Shown here piece after piece: positions 17,213-26,650 of a DNA stretch of 64,000 nucleotides (its first letter is position 1; every line of letters starts with the position of its first letter). The stretch spans positions 557,762 to 621,761 of the forward strand of contig NZ_JAUEMJ010000001.1 in NCBI RefSeq assembly GCF_030403505.1. Direction: 5' to 3'. The stretch is from Glycomyces tritici (lineage in GTDB: Bacteria; Actinomycetota; Actinomycetes; Mycobacteriales; Micromonosporaceae). The notes beneath the pieces are model-generated. The model was given only the letters and a program-made list of their open reading frames with translations, was not told the DNA's origin and searched no databases. Made by a program: the position numbers and the translations under genes.

Positions 17213-17622
17213 CCGTTGTGGACACCGGCCTCGCCGCGGAGTACGCGGCGGTCTACGCCTACAGCGCCGCCGCGGTGCACCTGGACGGCGATCCGCGCTG
17301 GATCGCCGAGGAGCTCGAGTCCGAGCACCGCTCGCGGCGCGACGCGCTGCTCGACTTCTACGACGAGCACGGGCTCGAAGCCGCGCCGTCCCTGCCCGGC
17401 TACGACATCGAGCCGATCGCGGACGCCGCCGCCGCGCAGGAGCTGCTGCTCGCCGTCGAGACGAACGTGACCGCGACCTGGCGCGCGGGCGTGGTCTCCA
17501 CCGAGCCGCACGAGCGCGAACTCTGCCTGCGGATGTACGGCGACTCAGCGGTCACGCTGGCCCGCTGGCGCCTGGCGGTCGGCCGGTCCGCGGCCGACCC
17601 CTGGCCGGGCCGCCCCGCGTAG
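17209..17622 (+). CDS. DUF4439 ferritin-like domain protein
   Basis: The 137-aa protein matches DUF4439, a ferritin-like four-helix bundle of unknown function (LAAEYAAVYAYSAAAVHLDG, then EEHRSRRDAL-like helix 2 and ETNVTATWRAGV). The Glu and His residues in helices 1 and 2 (AAEYAAVYAY and ESEHRSRRDALL) occupy positions where ferritin-like proteins bind metal, but binding is not proven. It overlaps the lipoprotein gene by 4 bp. It has no signal peptide of its own, so it is cytosolic unless partnered. Confidence 0.85.
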   Translation: MTVVDTGLAAEYAAVYAYSAAAVHLDGDPRWIAEELESEHRSRRDALLDFYDEHGLEAAPSLPGYDIEPIADAAAAQELLLAVETNVTATWRAGVVSTEPHERELCLRMYGDSAVTLARWRLAVGRSAADPWPGRPA

Positions 17623-17657
17623 CCCCGGCCCGTTCCACGGCGTTCGATCAGAATTCA

Positions 17658-17704
17658 ATACCCCGTATCCCCGAACTGCATACCAGTTATGCCATACTCG
17701 GTAT
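17658..17704. promoter_or_regulatory. Cluster of three palindromes upstream of padR (probable PadR operator)
   Basis: ATAC-CCC-GTAT at 17658-17668 and ATAC-TCG-GTAT at 17694-17704 are two copies of the same inverted repeat spaced 36 bp apart. GCATA-N5-TATGC lies between them at 17678-17692. They cover the only A/T-rich part of the gap before padR, so they probably overlap its promoter. Confidence 0.65.
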
Positions 17705-17743
17705 CTCTCCATCTGGAGAAGAAGTAGCGATACGAGGGTGCAC

Positions 17744-18337
17744 ATGAGTGTCAAATACAGCCTCCTCGCGCTGCTCGAACGGGGACCCGCCTACGGCTAC
17801 CAACTGCGGGCCGCGTTCGAGAGCGCCACGGGGAACACCTGGCCGCTCAACATCGGCCAGGTCTACACCACGCTCAACCGGCTCGAACGCGACGAGCTCG
17901 TCGAAGCCCTGCCGGAGAACGACTCCGGCCAGCGCCCGTACCGGATCACCGAGACGGGCCGCCGCCACCTGGCGGGCTGGTTCGCCTCGCCGGTGCAGGC
18001 CGCGGACCGGCCCCGGGACGAGCTCACGATCAAGCTGGCCCTGGCGGTGACCACGCCCGGCGTGGACGTCGCCGACGTCATCCAGCGGCAGCGCGGGGCG
18101 ACCCTGCGCCTGCTGCAGGAGTACACGCGACTCAAGGTCGCGGAGGAGAACGCGGAACTGGCCTGGCGCCTGGTGCTGGAGTCCATGATCTTCCGCGCCG
18201 AGGCCGAGATCCGGTGGCTCGACCACACGGAGGCCGTCGTCGCCCGCGCCGAACTGCCGGCGCCGTTCCCTTTCGCAGTCGAGGAGCCGACCTCGGCCGA
18301 CGCGACGCCTGAACACAACCGAACCCGAACCCACTAA
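17744..18337 (+). CDS. PadR-family transcriptional regulator
   Basis: The 197-aa protein has the PadR winged helix (KYSLLALLERGPAYGYQLRAAFE, IGQVYTTLNRLERDELVE, RPYRITETGRRHLAGWF) followed by a C-terminal dimerisation helix domain (Vir_act_alpha_C). PadR proteins usually repress an adjacent exporter and their own gene. ATG 17744 has GAGGG 6 nt upstream; GTG 17738 is an alternative. The ABC exporter genes follow 19 bp downstream, and three palindromes lie upstream, which is the classic autoregulated PadR/ABC arrangement. Confidence 0.92.
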   Translation: MSVKYSLLALLERGPAYGYQLRAAFESATGNTWPLNIGQVYTTLNRLERDELVEALPENDSGQRPYRITETGRRHLAGWFASPVQAADRPRDELTIKLALAVTTPGVDVADVIQRQRGATLRLLQEYTRLKVAEENAELAWRLVLESMIFRAEAEIRWLDHTEAVVARAELPAPFPFAVEEPTSADATPEHNRTRTH

Positions 18338-18356
18338 GAGAGAACGCGGTACCCCC

Positions 18357-19079
18357 ATGACCGTTCTGCACCTCAAACGCGTGAGCCGCACCCACGGCAC
18401 CGGCGAGAACCTCGTCCACGCCCTCGTCGACGCCGAGCTCACGATCCAAGCCGGTGAACTCGTCGCCATCATGGGCCCGTCCGGGTCCGGCAAGTCCACG
18501 CTGCTCAACCTCGCCGGAGGGCTCGACGCCCCCACCGCGGGCGAAGTCCTCGTCGAGGGCACCGTCCTCGCCTCGCTGAACAAGAAGCAGCTCGCCGGGA
18601 TGCGCCGGCGCAGCGTCGGGTACGTGTTCCAGGACTACAACCTGGTGCCGAGCCTGACGGCCGCAGAGAACGCGGCCCTGCCCTTGGAGTTGGACGGGAT
18701 GTCCGCGGGCAAGGCCCGCAAGATGGCGCTCGCAGCGCTGGAGGAGGTCGGGCTCGACGTCAAGCAGGCCGACCGCTTCCCCGACGAGATCTCGGGCGGC
18801 CAGGCGCAGCGCGTCGCCATCGCGCGGGCGCTCATCGGCGAGCGGCGGCTCGTGCTCGCCGACGAGCCGACCGGCGCGCTCGACTCGCACACCGGCGAAG
18901 AGGTGCTGAAGCTGCTGCGCCGCCGCGTGGACGCGGGCGCGGCCGGTCTCCTGGTCACCCACGACGCCCGGCACGCGGGCTGGGCCGACCGGGTCGTGTT
19001 CCTGCGCGACGGGCGGATCGTGGACTCCTCCGCGCCGCTCGCCGGTGCGGACAGCCTGCTCGAAGGGGCCGGTTCGTAG
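18357..19079 (+). CDS. ABC transporter ATP-binding protein (MacB/LolD type)
   Basis: This 240-aa ATPase has Walker A GPSGSGKST, Q loop VFQDYNL, signature SGGQAQRVAIARAL, Walker B LVLADEPTGALD and switch His in VTHDARHA. The Gly-Ala-Leu-Asp form of Walker B and the pairing with an FtsX-type permease place it in the MacB/LolD/BceA exporter group. It probably powers export or sensing of a lipophilic or peptide compound. It follows padR closely and ends 1 bp before the permease start, so all three form one operon. Confidence 0.95.
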   Translation: MTVLHLKRVSRTHGTGENLVHALVDAELTIQAGELVAIMGPSGSGKSTLLNLAGGLDAPTAGEVLVEGTVLASLNKKQLAGMRRRSVGYVFQDYNLVPSLTAAENAALPLELDGMSAGKARKMALAALEEVGLDVKQADRFPDEISGGQAQRVAIARALIGERRLVLADEPTGALDSHTGEEVLKLLRRRVDAGAAGLLVTHDARHAGWADRVVFLRDGRIVDSSAPLAGADSLLEGAGS

Positions 19080-19080
19080 C

Positions 19081-21897
19081 GTGGGAAGACTGCTGGCGAG
19101 CCAACGACTCGCTTTCAGGATCGCGCGCCGCGAGGCATTGCGCTACAAAGGCCGTTCGGCCCTGTCGATCACGCTGCTGGGCCTCCCGCTGCTGGCCGTG
19201 GCCATCGGCGCGAGCGCCTACGACACGATGATGCTCTCCGACGAGGAGACCGTGCAGCAGTACGTGGGCGAGAACGACGCGTTCATCGAGGACACGGGCT
19301 CCGGTACGCCGATCGTGCAGCACTCGTGGAACGAACAGTGGCCGATGTACGAGGCCGAGGACTACATCGAAGGGGCGGCCGGCCCCACCGAGAGCGAGAT
19401 CCTCGGCGCGCTCCCGATCGGCTCCTGGATCGTGCCCTACAGCACGTATGAGGGGTCGGAGACGATCCAGGTCCAGACCCCCGACGGTCTCGGTTCGATC
19501 AGCACCTACGGGTACGACCTCCACGACGGCCTCTACGAGAAGGCGGGGATCGAGTTCATCGAGGGCTCGGCTCCCGGCAAGGGCGAGGTGGTCCTCTCCG
19601 AGGAGGCGGCGAAGCATCTGGAGCTCGGGGTCGGCGACATGCTCGTGGCCGACCAGACCGTCGGCACGCAGGAGGCCGAGGTGAGCGGGATCGTCGAGGT
19701 CCCGTGGAACATCGACGAGCAGTTCGTGATCGGCTCGATGTTCGCGACCCCGGTCGGCGGCTGGCTGGTGGACACGCCCGAGGAGCTGACCTATGAGGAC
19801 GCGCTGGCGCTCAACGAGCTGGGCGTCGTCGTGTGGGCGGGCTCGTTGATCGACCGTCCGACCTCCGGGGACTACTACTTCGATTCGATGCTGCTGGACG
19901 AGGCGACGATCATGATCACCGGCCTCATCGTGGTGGCCGTGGTCATGGAGGTCATCCTGCTGGCGGGGCCCGCGTTCGCGATCAGCGCCCGCCGCCGCAC
20001 CCGCGAGTTCGCGCTCATGAGCGCCAACGGTGCGACGCCCGCGCAGATCCGCCGGGTCGTGCTCGCCAGCGGTGTCATCTTCGGACTCATCGCGGCGGTC
20101 TGCGCCATCGCGATCGGCATTCTCGTGGTGTTCGCGGGGATGCCGATCCTGGAGGGGATCTTCGGCTACCGCAGTGCGGGCTTGCGGGTCCTCCCGCTGC
20201 TGCAGATCGGCCTGGTCGCGGTCGCGCTCACGACCGGGCTGCTCGCGGCGCTCGCGGCGGCGATCAGCGCCTCCCGCGTCAACGTGGTCGCGGCGCTCAT
20301 GGGCCGCACGCCGGGCCGCAAGGGCTCCAAGCGCTGGCTGGTCATCGGACTGCTCATGCTGGGCGCGGGTGTCGCCTCGGCGCTCGCGGGGGTCTCGATG
20401 TGGAGCCTGCCGCTCATGTCGGCAGCGATCATCCTGGCGCAGCTGGGACTCGTGGCCTGCACACCGGCGCTGCTGGCGGTCATGGCGAAGCTCGGCCGGT
20501 GGCTGCCGCTGGCGCCGCGCATGGCGCTGCGCGAAGCGGGGCGCAACCGCGGTTCGGCCGCTCCCGCGATCGCCGCGGTGCTCGGTGTCGTCGCCGCCGG
20601 GATGGTCTTCTCGATGATCGTCACCGCGGACGCGGAGCGCAAGATGCAGTCGCAGGTCATCGACCTCCAGCAGGGCACGGTGACGCTGAACCTGTGGGAC
20701 ATCGGCACCGCCGACCCTGAACAGGCGGTCGAACCCGACTGGGAGGCCGGGCTCGCGGAGGCCCGCACCGTGCTCGAGCGCCACCTCGACGACCTTGAGA
20801 TCGTGCCGATCTCCATGTCCTCCAGCTGGACCGGCTGCACGCTGCCCGTCGTGGAGGAGTTCAAGGAGACGGCCGAATGCTCCTGGATGGTGACCCGGCC
20901 CGAGGAGAACCAGTGCTCGTACTGGGACGTACCTGAGGGCGACCGCACCGAGGAGGCCGAACGGGAAGGGGCCGAGGCCGCGCGGCAGGACCCCAACTGC
21001 AACGAGACCTCGAACGACGTCGGCATCAGCTCGGGCGATACGCCCACGACCACCGATCCGCAGATCGTGGCCGCATACACCGGCTTCGAGGGCGAACAGC
21101 TCGATGAAGCGGTGGCGGTCTTGGAGGGCGGCGGCGTGCTCGTCGCCGACCCGCTGGCCCTCACCGGTGAGGGCACGGTCGTCCTCGAAGGCAGGATCAC
21201 CAACTTCGACGAGGAGAGCGGCGAGTACCAGGAGTACGAGACGCAGTACCTGGAGCTGCCGGCGATGGCGGTCGACGACTCGCTCCTGGGCTACAACAAG
21301 CTGCTCTTGAGCCCCGGGGCCGCCGAGCAGATGGGCCAGGGTCCCAACCCTTACGACAGGACCTACCTGCTCCAGACGTCGACTCCGGTGGAAGGCGCGG
21401 TCGTCGAGGCCATTTCCGCCGACCTGGAGGCGATCGGCACCGGCCGGCTCGCCGCGCACACCAGCGTCGCCGACTACACCGACGAGTTCACGTTCTACAT
21501 GGTGCTGCTCGTGTCCGGTCTGTGCGCGCTCGTCGCTCTGGGCGCCACCGCGGTCTCGACCGGGCTCATCATCGCCGAGCAGCGCAAGGACATGACGACC
21601 TTGGGCGCGGTCGGCGCCGCACCAGGCCTGCGCAAGCGGTTCGCGATGTGGCAGACGGTGATGATCGCCGTGTTCGGCGCCGGGCTCGGCACCATCGCGG
21701 GCGTCATCGGATACGCGATGGTGCAGCAGGCGCTGAACCGGCCGCTGCGGTTCGTGTACCCGTTCGAGGTGCCGTACGGATGGGAACTGCCGTGGGGCGC
21801 GATGGCCGTGATCCTCGTGGCCGTGCCGGTCCTCGCCGCACTCGGGGCGCTCGTCTTCACCAAGGCGAAGCTCCCGAGCGAGCGCCGGTTGACCTAG
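19081..21897 (+). CDS. FtsX-like ABC transporter permease
   Basis: The 938-aa membrane protein starts with a cytosolic helix and first membrane span (RSALSITLLGLPLLAVAIGA). A ~200-residue extracellular domain and a block of three spans of FtsX type follow (ITGLIVVAVVMEVILLAGP...). After a central pair of spans and a second large extracellular domain containing several cysteines, the protein ends with a C-terminal FtsX block (MVLLVSGLCALVALGATAVS). Two FtsX modules in one chain are usual for actinobacterial permeases that act as homodimers or monomers with one ATPase. GTG 19081 follows the ATPase stop by one base. The substrate is unknown; antimicrobial peptide or drug export is a guess from context. 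Confidence 0.93.
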   Translation: MGRLLASQRLAFRIARREALRYKGRSALSITLLGLPLLAVAIGASAYDTMMLSDEETVQQYVGENDAFIEDTGSGTPIVQHSWNEQWPMYEAEDYIEGAAGPTESEILGALPIGSWIVPYSTYEGSETIQVQTPDGLGSISTYGYDLHDGLYEKAGIEFIEGSAPGKGEVVLSEEAAKHLELGVGDMLVADQTVGTQEAEVSGIVEVPWNIDEQFVIGSMFATPVGGWLVDTPEELTYEDALALNELGVVVWAGSLIDRPTSGDYYFDSMLLDEATIMITGLIVVAVVMEVILLAGPAFAISARRRTREFALMSANGATPAQIRRVVLASGVIFGLIAAVCAIAIGILVVFAGMPILEGIFGYRSAGLRVLPLLQIGLVAVALTTGLLAALAAAISASRVNVVAALMGRTPGRKGSKRWLVIGLLMLGAGVASALAGVSMWSLPLMSAAIILAQLGLVACTPALLAVMAKLGRWLPLAPRMALREAGRNRGSAAPAIAAVLGVVAAGMVFSMIVTADAERKMQSQVIDLQQGTVTLNLWDIGTADPEQAVEPDWEAGLAEARTVLERHLDDLEIVPISMSSSWTGCTLPVVEEFKETAECSWMVTRPEENQCSYWDVPEGDRTEEAEREGAEAARQDPNCNETSNDVGISSGDTPTTTDPQIVAAYTGFEGEQLDEAVAVLEGGGVLVADPLALTGEGTVVLEGRITNFDEESGEYQEYETQYLELPAMAVDDSLLGYNKLLLSPGAAEQMGQGPNPYDRTYLLQTSTPVEGAVVEAISADLEAIGTGRLAAHTSVADYTDEFTFYMVLLVSGLCALVALGATAVSTGLIIAEQRKDMTTLGAVGAAPGLRKRFAMWQTVMIAVFGAGLGTIAGVIGYAMVQQALNRPLRFVYPFEVPYGWELPWGAMAVILVAVPVLAALGALVFTKAKLPSERRLT

Positions 21898-21904
21898 CAC
21901 TCCG

Positions 21905-21952
21905 AGAAAGCCGAGGGCCCCAGTGCGGTCGCACTGGGGCCCTCGGCTTCGG
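21905..21952. terminator. Bidirectional hairpin after the ABC exporter operon
   Basis: GCCGAGGGCCCCAGTGC pairs perfectly with 21931-21947 across a 4-nt loop, flanked by AAAG on the left and CTTCGG on the right. It separates the plus-strand exporter operon from the minus-strand map gene. Confidence 0.75.
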
Positions 21953-22074
21953 ATGCTTCAGGGGAGCGGCGCCGGCTCAACCCCTCGGAGACATCGGCAT
22001 CTCGCGGACCGGCGCCGCCCCGCTCCAGCTTAGACAGTGCCCGCCAACGGCATCGGCTGCAACGGTGCCGCCGC

Positions 22075-22971
22075 TCAGCGCCGGTGCTCGGGCGTGCCCG
22101 CGGGCACGCCGCTGGAGGGCATCGTGAGGATCTCGAAGCCGTCGTCGGTGACGAGCAGCGTGTGCTCGAACTGGGCGGTCCACTTGCGGTCGCGGGTGAC
22201 GGCGGTCCAGCCGTCGTCCCACATCTCGTGCTCGGCGGTGCCGAGGTTGATCATCGGCTCGATCGTGAAGGTCATGCCGGTCTCGATCTCGACCTGGAGG
22301 CCGGGGTTGTCGTAGTGCGGGACGTACAGTCCGGAGTGGAACGCGGTGCCGATGCCGTGCCCGGTGAACTGGCGGACCACGCCGTACCCGAAGCGCTGCG
22401 CGTAGGCCTCGATGACCTTGCCGACCACGTTGAGCTGGCGGCCGGGCTTGACGGCCTTGATGCCGCGCCAGGTGGCCGTCCAGGTGCGCTCGACGAGGTC
22501 GCGGACCTCCTGCGAGACGTCCCCGGCGAGGAACGTGGCGTTGCAGTCGCCGTGCACGCCGCCGATGAACGCGGTGATGTCGACGTTGACGATGTCGCCG
22601 TCCTGGACCACCGTGGAGTCGGGGATGCCGTGGCAGATGACCTCGTTGAGCGAGGTGCAGCACGACTTCGGGTACTCGCGGTACCCGAGCGTCGAGGGGT
22701 AGGCGCCGAGGTCGCACAGGTACTCGTGGACGATCCGGTCGAGCTCGTCGGTGGTGATGCCGGGGGCGACGGCCTTGCCCACGACTTCGAGGGCGTCGGC
22801 GGCGATGCGGCCGGCGATGCGCATCCGGTCGATGGTCTCGGCGTCCTTCACCTCCGAACCGGTGAACGGCGAGGGCGCGGGCCTGCCGACGTACTCGGGC
22901 CGCTCGATCGCGTCGGGGACACTCCTGCGGGGGCTCTGCCTGCCTGGGCGCAGCGCGGGACGGGATTCCAT
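22075..22971 (-). CDS. map: Methionine aminopeptidase, type I
   Basis: MetAP removes the initiator methionine from nascent proteins. The 298-aa protein has a ~45-residue N-terminal extension with an SH3-binding-like Pro-rich motif ([12 protein letters not shown]), as in the actinobacterial type Ic enzymes. The pita-bread catalytic domain follows: His in [10 protein letters not shown], Asp in [19 protein letters not shown], His in GHGIGTAFH, Glu in FTIEPMI and the final Glu in QFEHTLLV. The metal ligand set is complete. It is followed by no operon partner and has a long unassigned gap upstream. Confidence 0.96.
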   Translation of the reverse strand: MESRPALRPGRQSPRRSVPDAIERPEYVGRPAPSPFTGSEVKDAETIDRMRIAGRIAADALEVVGKAVAPGITTDELDRIVHEYLCDLGAYPSTLGYREYPKSCCTSLNEVICHGIPDSTVVQDGDIVNVDITAFIGGVHGDCNATFLAGDVSQEVRDLVERTWTATWRGIKAVKPGRQLNVVGKVIEAYAQRFGYGVVRQFTGHGIGTAFHSGLYVPHYDNPGLQVEIETGMTFTIEPMINLGTAEHEMWDDGWTAVTRDRKWTAQFEHTLLVTDDGFEILTMPSSGVPAGTPEHRR

Positions 22972-23391
22972 CCGTCAAGCCTAACCGGAGGGGCTCAGGG
23001 CCGGTCCGGTCCGTTACCGAGACGACGCGCGTAAATGGCCCTGCGACCGCGAAAACCTCTTGCGTTCCGCCGCGCCAGGCAGCATCCTGGACATCCGGCG
23101 AGCCCGTGTCCGTGCATTCGGGGACGGGGCGATCCGGGACCCCGCGAATACGGCGCGCCACGATGAGTCCGAACGACTTTCCTACCGAGCCGGCGCGGGG
23201 CGCGGCTCCCGCAGGAGATCCGCGGTCCGGCTCAGGCCGGGCGCGCGGTGTACGACACCTCCCGCGGTCGAGCGCCCCGCCTGTCCAACCCAGGCGGCGT
23301 GCAGTCGCCCCGCGCCGGCTCACCACACCTCCCCCGCGCACGCGAAAGCCCGCAGCCGTCGAACGACTGCGGGCCTTGGCCGATGACGCGG
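22972..23391. other. 420-bp gap without a supported gene
   Basis: Between map and the 177-aa membrane protein gene I see only GC-rich frames with poor codon usage. The region must carry the map promoter; no clear -35/-10 pair is visible. At its distal end (23341-23376) the hairpin GCCCGCAG/CTGCGGGC on the minus strand, followed by CTTTCG, is a probable terminator of the 23392-23925 gene. Confidence 0.5.
23341..23376 (-). terminator. Probable terminator of the 177-aa membrane protein gene
   Basis: On the minus strand GCCCGCAG-TCG...CTGCGGGC forms a stem with a small loop and is followed by CTTTCGC, 16 bp past the stop codon at 23392. Confidence 0.6.
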
Positions 23392-23925
23392 CTACGCGGC
23401 CTCGAGCGCCTTGGTGGGCGCCTCCGCGTCCGCATCGGCGGCCGCCGCTTCCACGTCGGCGGTGCCGACCTCCTGAGCGAGCCGCTCCCAGAGCATCCCG
23501 CCGGAGTGGGCCAGCGCGCCGATGATCGAGGGGACGAACGGCAGCACCCAGTCGGCGAGGAACCCCGAGTGCGGCATGTTGAGCACGAGCATGGCCGATC
23601 CGGCGCAGAGCAGGCCCTGGAGCGTACCGCGCCAGGCGGCGCGGGTGCCGTCGACGACCGCTTCGCGGCGCTCGGTCGCCGGGTCGTGGAACTCGGAGAG
23701 GCCCGCGGCGTCGCGGCGGCCGAGGTAGGCGCCGACGACCGCTTGGACGGCGGTGCCGGAGACGACGGCGGCGAGGAGCAGGTTCTTGCTGACCACGTAG
23801 ATGAGGGCGAAGAGCAGGCCGCCGCCGAGGACGGTGAGGACGCCCCTGATCCAGTCGACCTTTTCGCCGGGGTACCAGTAGTACTTGGTGACGCCCTCGG
23901 AAATCTGTCGTTCGAACTTCCCCAT
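23392..23925 (-). CDS. Hypothetical integral membrane protein, 177 aa
   Basis: I do not recognise a family. The protein starts MGKFERQISEGVTKYYWYPG, a cytosolic amphipathic segment. Four predicted membrane helices follow (RGVLTVLGGGLLFALIYVVS; LLLAAVVSGTAVQAVVGAYL; TLQGLLCAGSAMLVLNM; WVLPFVPSIIGALAHSGG), then an acidic Ala-rich tail. ATG 23925 has GGGGAG 7 nt upstream; an in-frame upstream ATG is less likely. It stands alone with a terminator. The helical pattern with a charged loop between helices 2 and 3 is compatible with a small transporter or scaffold, but no motif allows a call. Confidence 0.75.
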   Translation of the reverse strand: MGKFERQISEGVTKYYWYPGEKVDWIRGVLTVLGGGLLFALIYVVSKNLLLAAVVSGTAVQAVVGAYLGRRDAAGLSEFHDPATERREAVVDGTRAAWRGTLQGLLCAGSAMLVLNMPHSGFLADWVLPFVPSIIGALAHSGGMLWERLAQEVGTADVEAAAADADAEAPTKALEAA

Positions 23926-24124
23926 GCCGGTCGCTCCCCTTTCGCGGACGCAGCCGTCGGGCTGCGCTTGACACGCACGGAAGTCATTATGCGCGGCGCC
24001 GGGCGGTGCTTCGGCGGAATCCCCTCGAGTCACCTTTGTGGAATTTTGCACAGGATGAGACGAATGTCGGGTTTCGCGTCGAGCGGTGGAGCCCTCAACT
24101 GGCGCTGCGTACCAGCGTACGGAA

Positions 24125-24152
24125 GGATCGCCGACCGGTGAGTCGGCGATCC
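24125..24152 (-). terminator. Hairpin downstream of ispG
   Basis: GGATCGCCGAC/GTCGGCGATCC is an 11-bp perfect stem with a 6-nt loop, 11 bp beyond the ispG stop. The following bases on the minus strand are TTCCGT, so it is a weak-tailed terminator. Confidence 0.65.
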
Positions 24153-24162
24153 GACAGTCGCG

Positions 24163-25344
24163 TCAGTGGACCTGGACGACCGGTCCGGCGAGGCCCTTGA
24201 GCTCCTCGGGCAGGTCCGCGCCCATCGCTTCGGCCAGCTTGACGGCCTCTTCGATGAGCGTCTCCACGATCTGCGATTCGGGCACGGTGCGGATGACCTC
24301 GCCCTTGACGAAGATCTGGCCCTTGCCGTTGCCGCTCGCCACGCCCAGGTCGGCCTCGCGGGCCTCGCCGGGACCGTTGACGACGCAGCCCATGACGGCC
24401 ACGCGCAGCGGCACGGGCAGGCCCTCGAGTCCGGCCGTGACCTGCTCGGCGAGCGTGTAGACGTCCACTTGGGCGCGGCCGCACGACGGGCAGGAGACGA
24501 TCTCCAGGCCGCGCTCCTTGAGGCCCATCGACTCCAGGATCTGGTTGCCGACCTTGACCTCCTCGACCGGCGGGGCCGAGAGGGAGACGCGGATGGTGTC
24601 GCCGATGCCCTCGGCGAGCAGTGCGCCGAACGCGGCGGCGGACTTGATGGTGCCCTGGAAGGCGGGTCCGGCCTCGGTGACGCCCAGGTGCAGCGGGTAC
24701 TCGCACTGCTGCGACAGAAGCCGGTAGGCCTTGATCATGACGACCGGGTCGTTGTGCTTGACGGAGATCTTGATGTCGCGGAAGTCGTGCTCCTCGAACA
24801 GCGAGGCCTCCCACAGCGCGGACTCGACCAGCGCCTCCGGGGTGGCCTTGCCGTACTTCTGGAGCAGGCGCTTGTCGAGCGAGCCGGCGTTGACGCCGAT
24901 GCGGATCGGCGTGCCGGCGTCCTTCGCGGCCTTGGCGATGTCCCCCACGCGGTCGTCGAACTGCTTGATGTTGCCGGGGTTGACGCGCACGGCGGCGCAT
25001 CCGGCGTCGATCGCGGCGAAGACGTACTTCGGCTGGAAGTGGATGTCGGCGATGACCGGGATCTGCGACTGCTTGGCGATGATCTTGAGCGCGTCGGCGT
25101 CGTCCTGGGTGGGACATGCGACGCGCACGATGTTGCAGCCGGTGGCGGTGAGCTCGGCGATCTGCTGCAGCGTCGCGCCGATGTCCGAGGTCCGGGTGGT
25201 GGTCATGGACTGGACGCTGATGGGCGCGCCGCCGCCCACGAGGACGCCGCCGACGTTCAGCTGCCGGGTCTTGCGGCGCGGGGCGAGCGGCTCGATCTCG
25301 TGGTCGTGGCGCTTGGTGGGGATACCGAGGTTCACTGCGGTCAT
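24163..25344 (-). CDS. ispG: 4-hydroxy-3-methylbut-2-en-1-yl diphosphate synthase (IspG/GcpE)
   Basis: IspG reduces MEcPP to HMBPP, the sixth step of the MEP isoprenoid pathway, using a [4Fe-4S] cluster. The 393-aa protein has the TIM-barrel start ([13 protein letters not shown]), [18 protein letters not shown], and the cluster ligands: Cys-x2-Cys in [11 protein letters not shown] plus Cys in [16 protein letters not shown] 25344 is chosen; GTG 25359 is an in-frame alternative with AAGG just upstream. It is the last gene of the purU-dxr-rseP-ispG row, 28 bp after rseP. Confidence 0.97.
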   Translation of the reverse strand: MTAVNLGIPTKRHDHEIEPLAPRRKTRQLNVGGVLVGGGAPISVQSMTTTRTSDIGATLQQIAELTATGCNIVRVACPTQDDADALKIIAKQSQIPVIADIHFQPKYVFAAIDAGCAAVRVNPGNIKQFDDRVGDIAKAAKDAGTPIRIGVNAGSLDKRLLQKYGKATPEALVESALWEASLFEEHDFRDIKISVKHNDPVVMIKAYRLLSQQCEYPLHLGVTEAGPAFQGTIKSAAAFGALLAEGIGDTIRVSLSAPPVEEVKVGNQILESMGLKERGLEIVSCPSCGRAQVDVYTLAEQVTAGLEGLPVPLRVAVMGCVVNGPGEAREADLGVASGNGKGQIFVKGEVIRTVPESQIVETLIEEAVKLAEAMGADLPEELKGLAGPVVQVH

Positions 25345-25372
25345 GTGGCTAGTTTCCACCTTGATTCGCGGG

Positions 25373-26638
25373 TTAATTGAAGATAGTGATCGGGTTGACG
25401 ATGTCTGCGGTGATCGTCAGCAGCATGAAGCCGCCCAGGAGGACGATGACAGCGTAGGTCAGCGGCATGAGTTTCATGTAGTCGACACGCCCGGGGTCGA
25501 CCTTTCCTCGCTTCAGGGCGAGCCACGACCTGGCCTTCTCGTACCAGGCGATGGCGATGTGCCCGCCGTCCATCGGCAGGAGCGGCAGCAGGTTGAAGAT
25601 GCCGATGAAGTAGTTGAGGACGACCAGGAGCATGAAGAACATCGCCCACTGGTCGTACTGGACCATCTCGCCGCCCAGGCGGGAGGCGCCCACGACGCTG
25701 ACGGGCGAGTCCGCGCTGCGCTCGCCGCCCATGATCGCGTCCCACAGCGGCGGGATCTTCGAGGGCAGCTGGCCCAGGGCGATGAAGGTCTCCTTGAACA
25801 TGTCGCCCGTGGTGGTGAAGGTTTCGCCGATGCCGTCGATCGGGCCCACCGCGATCGTCGGGGCGATCGAGGGGTCGGTGTAGACGAAGACGCCGAGGCG
25901 GGCGACCGTGGTGGTCTTGCCGTCCTCGGTCTCGGCGGTGGCGGCGTACGGGGTGACTTCGACGGTCTTCTCGGTGCCGCCCGATTCGACGGTGACGGCG
26001 ACCGGCTCGCCCGGGGTCAGTTCGGTGACCGTGGCGACCAGCGAATCCCAGTCGGTGACCGCGGTGCCGCCGACGGCGGTGACCGCGTCGCCGTCCTTGA
26101 TGCCGGCGGCGTAGGCCGGACCCGGGATCTGGCCCTCGGGGCAGTCCCCCGCGGGGGCGGCGGTGTCGGTGGACTCGACGCACTGGGCGACCGCGACCTG
26201 GGAGTGCTCCTGGGACTCGGTGACCTGCTCGGCGTAGGCCGGGTTGGCGACGACGCCGGCGAACGAGACGAGGATCCACAGGGCGACGAAGCCGATGATG
26301 AAGTGCGTGACCGAGCCGGCCGCGAGCACCACGGTGCGCTGCCACAGCGGCTTGCGCCAGAAGACGCGCTTCTTGTCGGCCTCGCTCAGCTCCTCCTCGT
26401 CCTCTTCGAGGGGGGTCATCCCGACGATCTTGACGAAACCGCCGAGCGGGATGCCCTTGACGCCGTACTCGGTCTCTCCCTTGTGGAAGGACCAGAGGGT
26501 GGGCCCGAAGCCCACGAAGTAGCGGGTCACCTTCATGCCGAAGCCCTTGGCCGTGAGCATGTGGCCGAATTCGTGCAGGCTCACGGAGATGAGGATCGCC
26601 AAGGCGAACAGGACGATCCCGGTGATGTAGGCCAGCAA
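25373..26638 (-). CDS. rseP: Site-2 intramembrane metalloprotease RseP/M50
   Basis: The 421-aa zinc protease cleaves transmembrane substrates such as anti-sigma factors or signal-peptide remnants. The first helix carries HEFGH ([18 protein letters not shown]). Then come a membrane span, a PDZ domain ([18 protein letters not shown]), and the C-terminal span with the third zinc ligand in [12 protein letters not shown]. All catalytic residues are present. The start is TTG 26638 with AAGGAG 6 nt upstream, a rare but well-supported start. It lies between dxr and ispG, as in other actinobacteria. Confidence 0.95.
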   Translation of the reverse strand: MLAYITGIVLFALAILISVSLHEFGHMLTAKGFGMKVTRYFVGFGPTLWSFHKGETEYGVKGIPLGGFVKIVGMTPLEEDEEELSEADKKRVFWRKPLWQRTVVLAAGSVTHFIIGFVALWILVSFAGVVANPAYAEQVTESQEHSQVAVAQCVESTDTAAPAGDCPEGQIPGPAYAAGIKDGDAVTAVGGTAVTDWDSLVATVTELTPGEPVAVTVESGGTEKTVEVTPYAATAETEDGKTTTVARLGVFVYTDPSIAPTIAVGPIDGIGETFTTTGDMFKETFIALGQLPSKIPPLWDAIMGGERSADSPVSVVGASRLGGEMVQYDQWAMFFMLLVVLNYFIGIFNLLPLLPMDGGHIAIAWYEKARSWLALKRGKVDPGRVDYMKLMPLTYAVIVLLGGFMLLTITADIVNPITIFN

Positions 26639-26650
26639 GTCGGTCTCCTT

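Noticed and set aside
18955..21900. A ~980-codon open frame on the minus strand antisense to the FtsX permease
   Set aside because: High GC makes long antisense frames common; the translation is Arg/His/Asp-rich low-complexity, and the plus strand encodes a clear permease.
22972..23391. Several GC-rich frames in the gap upstream of map
   Set aside because: No ribosome sites, poor codon usage and no similarity to known proteins.
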